Positions 6,050-7,547 of a DNA stretch of 7,547 nt are shown piece after piece (positions within the stretch are counted from its first letter, which is position 1; each line of letters begins with the position of its first letter). The DNA comes from Chloroflexota bacterium. GTDB lineage: Bacteria > Chloroflexota > Chloroflexia > Thermomicrobiales > UBA6265. A program made the position numbers and the translations under genes. Location: positions 1-7,547 of the forward strand of contig JAEZJB010000428.1 of NCBI GenBank assembly GCA_023415845.1. The letters are read 5' to 3'. The notes beneath the pieces were generated by a model. The model saw nothing but the letters and a program-made list of their open reading frames with translations. It did not search any database and had not been told where the DNA came from.

Positions 6050-6090
6050 GTGCGGCACGAAGCCATCCTGTCGGGTGGGGTGCGGAGCAC
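6050..6090 (+). promoter_or_regulatory. Two small GTGC/GCAC palindromes, possible operators
   Basis: GTGC-G-GCAC (6050-6058) and GTGC-GGA-GCAC (6080-6090) start exactly 30 bp apart, about three helical turns, between the hairpin and the MIP18-domain gene. Their arms are identical though short. A GATACT at 6102-6107 could be a -10 but no matching -35 is seen. The rest of 5975-6151 holds nothing recognisable beyond the ribosome site AGGAG at 6141-6145. Confidence 0.22.
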
Positions 6091-6151
6091 TGTCGCCATC
6101 AGATACTCGGAGCATCCAGTCCCGGCAAGCGGGAATGGTGAGGAGTTGGCG

Positions 6152-6805
6152 ATGGCGTTGCGAATGGAATCTGCGCTGACCGCCGAATCGGTGCTGGCGG
6201 CCCTGACCCAGGTCACGGTGCCAGGGTTCGGCGTCAATCCTGTCGACCTCGGGTTGATCTACGGTGTCGAAGTTGAGGGAACCGATGTGCGGTTGGTGAT
6301 GACCCTCCCTGACATCGCGCCGGAAGTCCCGGTCAATTTCCGGCTGGCCATCGAGCAGGTCGTCCGCGGGCGGCATCCCGACCTGGGGCGGATCGCCTTC
6401 GACCTTGTCTGGGATCCGCCGTGGCGCGAGGGAGCCATGGCGCACGACCGGCTCATCCCCACCATCGCTTCGCTGTCCGGCCGAAGCCCCGGTGCTGTGT
6501 CGGCTGCGGCAATCAGGGCATCGCTCCATCGCGTCATCGATCCGGACTGGGGCATCAACATCGTCGACCTTGGTCTGGTGCGGAGTATTCAGGTAGCCGG
6601 TAATTCGGTGGCCGTCACGATGACGCTTGCGTCGGCAGATTCCCGGCTGCGGGACAATGCCGAGGCGGTGATTCGGCGCGTGCTCACCACGTGCCACGCC
6701 TCACTCGCAGAGGTCAGCGTCGAGCTTGTCTGGCTACCGCGCTGGAGCGAGAGTGACATATCTCCCGAGGGGAAGGCCGCGCTCGTCGCCCAGGCTAGCT
6801 CCTGA
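6152..6805 (+). CDS. Tandem MIP18/DUF59-domain protein, possible Fe-S assembly factor
   Basis: A 217-residue protein made of two MIP18-like (PaaD/SufT) domains. Domain 1 (about 13-91) has VNPVDLGLIYGVEV, LVMTLPDIAPEVP and ends FDLVWDPPW. Domain 2 (about 117-198) has VIDPDWGINIVDLGLV, VTMTLASADSR and ends VELVWLPRW, followed by the SufT-like tail ISPEGKAAL. Single-domain relatives help deliver or mature iron-sulfur clusters. Both domains lack the cysteine usually found after the MTL strand, and domain 1 has PGF where DPE/DPD is usual, so domain 1 is the more diverged. The only cysteine is C181. ATG 6152 has AGGAG 6 nt upstream; the frame is open from 6029, inside the terminator, but has no good start there. 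The next gene begins 25 nt downstream and is likely co-transcribed. Confidence 0.83.
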   Translation: MALRMESALTAESVLAALTQVTVPGFGVNPVDLGLIYGVEVEGTDVRLVMTLPDIAPEVPVNFRLAIEQVVRGRHPDLGRIAFDLVWDPPWREGAMAHDRLIPTIASLSGRSPGAVSAAAIRASLHRVIDPDWGINIVDLGLVRSIQVAGNSVAVTMTLASADSRLRDNAEAVIRRVLTTCHASLAEVSVELVWLPRWSESDISPEGKAALVAQASS

Positions 6806-6830
6806 AGGTTCGTGGAGGATTCCCGCCAAG

Positions 6831-7367
6831 GTGCATCGCTCCCCACCGATTGAGGCCGGCTGGAAGCTCAGTCGCGTGCTTGAGACCTATCCAGAGTTGC
6901 TCGGTACGCTCACCGGTATCTCGCCTGCGTTCGGCCGGCTGCGGAACCCGGTGATCCGCCGGGTGCAGGGACGCCTGGTCACGGTCGGGCAGGCCGCGCG
7001 GATAGCTGGCCTCTCGCCTGGGGCGCTGGTCAGGGAGTTGAATGTCGCGGCAGGTTTCGATCTCACCACGGCCTACCGGGCGGCTGGTGAGGCGTGTGCA
7101 ACGTGTGGCGTGGAGCCGGACTGGTTCGACACGGTGCCGGTGGACGCCGAACTCGATGCCCGGGCCATGTCCGATCGCGGACTGGAATCGTTCAGCGCCA
7201 TTGCCGAGGCTGCTCGCCGGGTTCTCGAAGGTTCAATCCTCCGCGTCCTGATTGGGTCCGAGCCACTGCCGCTGTACGAAGCACTTGGCAGCGACGGGTT
7301 CGATCACTGGGCCATACAACTCGATGCCCACCGCTGGCAGGTCGATTTCTACCGGATACCTGCCTGA
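6831..7367 (+). CDS. DUF1858-like plus DUF2249/TusA-like two-domain protein
   Basis: A 178-residue protein. Residues 11-75 (WKLSRVLETYPELLGTL, then AFGRLRNPVIRRV, then TVGQAARIAGLSPGALVRELN) resemble the DUF1858 helical domain. Residues 104-176 (VDAELDARAMSDRG, LEGSILRVLIGSEPLPLYEALG, DHWAIQLDAHRWQVDFYRIPA) resemble DUF2249, a relative of the TusA/SirA sulfur-carrier fold, but without the N-terminal cysteine of true TusA. A linker carries C89-A-T-C92 (CxxC), which could bind metal or act in redox. Relatives sit near denitrification or iron-sulfur genes in some bacteria; the function is unproved. GTG 6831 is the best start in frame; GGAGG (6814-6818) is a rather distant 12 nt upstream. Its neighbour, the double MIP18 gene, supports a role in sulfur or metal-cluster handling. 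A hairpin begins just after the stop. Confidence 0.75.
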   Translation: MHRSPPIEAGWKLSRVLETYPELLGTLTGISPAFGRLRNPVIRRVQGRLVTVGQAARIAGLSPGALVRELNVAAGFDLTTAYRAAGEACATCGVEPDWFDTVPVDAELDARAMSDRGLESFSAIAEAARRVLEGSILRVLIGSEPLPLYEALGSDGFDHWAIQLDAHRWQVDFYRIPA

Positions 7368-7395
7368 CGCTCGATCGCTGGGCACGCGGCGAGCG
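7368..7395. terminator. Hairpin between convergent genes
   Basis: CGCTCG (7368-7373) pairs with CGAGCG (7390-7395), and CGC/GCG (7376-7378 with 7386-7388) continues the stem around TGGGCAC. It begins at the first base after the DUF1858/DUF2249 gene's stop and lies 31 nt from the end of the opposing gene. No T-run follows on either strand, so a terminator role is only plausible. Confidence 0.35.
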
Positions 7396-7425
7396 CCAGG
7401 GAAGCGGAGACCGCCGTGGCAGGGA

Positions 7426-7547
7426 TTACGCGCCGGAATCGGCCTGGGCCTGAAGTTCCGATACGGGGAGTGTCACTTTCTCGTCCGGCGAGGTGTGTTC
7501 CTCGGCCGTGATCCCGAATCGAAGTGCCCCGAGAATCACGAGTTGCA
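7426..7547 (-). CDS. C-terminal end of an unrecognised protein, 5' end outside window
   Basis: The minus frame is open from the right edge to TAA at 7428-7426 and gives 39 residues (QLVILGALRFGITAEEH at the visible start, VTLPVSELQAQADSGA at the end). About 28 of 39 codons end in G or C, in keeping with the coding genes here. The visible part is a hydrophobic strand or helix followed by a polar, acidic tail. It is too short to name. The gene converges on the DUF1858/DUF2249 gene with a 58-nt gap that holds a hairpin. Confidence 0.5.
   Translation of the reverse strand, partial: QLVILGALRFGITAEEHTSPDEKVTLPVSELQAQADSGA

Noticed and set aside
5978..6697. 239-codon minus-strand open frame
   Set aside because: It is antisense to the MIP18-domain gene, whose two domains are clearly readable, and it crosses the strong hairpin at 6016-6044.
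1..7547. CRISPR arrays, tRNA or rRNA genes, insertion sequences
   Set aside because: No regularly spaced repeats, cloverleaf-like sequence, ribosomal RNA sequence, transposase motif or terminal inverted repeats were seen on either strand.

Overview
The window is high-GC DNA with GTG and TTG starts, strong GGAGG-type ribosome sites and strong third-position G/C bias. Its gene content (luciferase-like flavin/F420 oxidoreductases, an F420-reductase-like protein, a tandem MIP18-domain protein, a DUF1858/DUF2249-like protein) suggests a free-living Chloroflexota bacterium, perhaps of the Thermomicrobia, or an actinobacterium-like relative. No ribosomal or other marker gene is present, so this placement is an inference.

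Left part, minus strand (1-1131): a sigma-70-like factor running off the left edge, preceded by a small zinc-ribbon protein. A palindrome of the form GAAC-N4-GTTC (1157-1170), the type of LexA/SOS box known from Firmicutes and Actinobacteria, lies just upstream and overlaps a possible -10 element. This hints at a DNA-damage-responsive regulatory cassette.

Middle part, plus strand (about 1300-5974): a promoter-like element with an 8-bp inverted repeat near the predicted transcription start; a luciferase-like monooxygenase overlapping, by GTGA, an F420-dependent NADP reductase-like protein; a second luciferase-like protein resembling F420-dependent oxidoreductases; a terminator hairpin; an alpha/beta hydrolase; and an aldo/keto reductase closed by a strong hairpin. 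The second luciferase-like gene and the aldo/keto reductase are each preceded by a very short reading frame with its own near-ideal Shine-Dalgarno sequence and a stop codon overlapping the start of the main gene. These look like leader peptides or translational couplers.

Right part (6045-7367): two probably co-transcribed plus-strand genes, a protein with two MIP18/DUF59-like domains, both lacking the usual cysteine, and a two-domain protein joining a DUF1858-like and a DUF2249/TusA-like domain through a CxxC linker. This looks like a divergent metal-sulfur or sulfur-carrier module. A minus-strand gene enters from the right edge and ends at 7426.

No tRNA, rRNA, CRISPR array, insertion sequence or transposase was seen. 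The stretches without an assigned gene are 704-807, 1132-1428 (SOS-like box, promoter, inverted repeat), 3111-3184, 4003-4133 (terminator), 4953-5003, 5975-6151 (terminator and small palindromes), 6806-6830 and 7368-7425.
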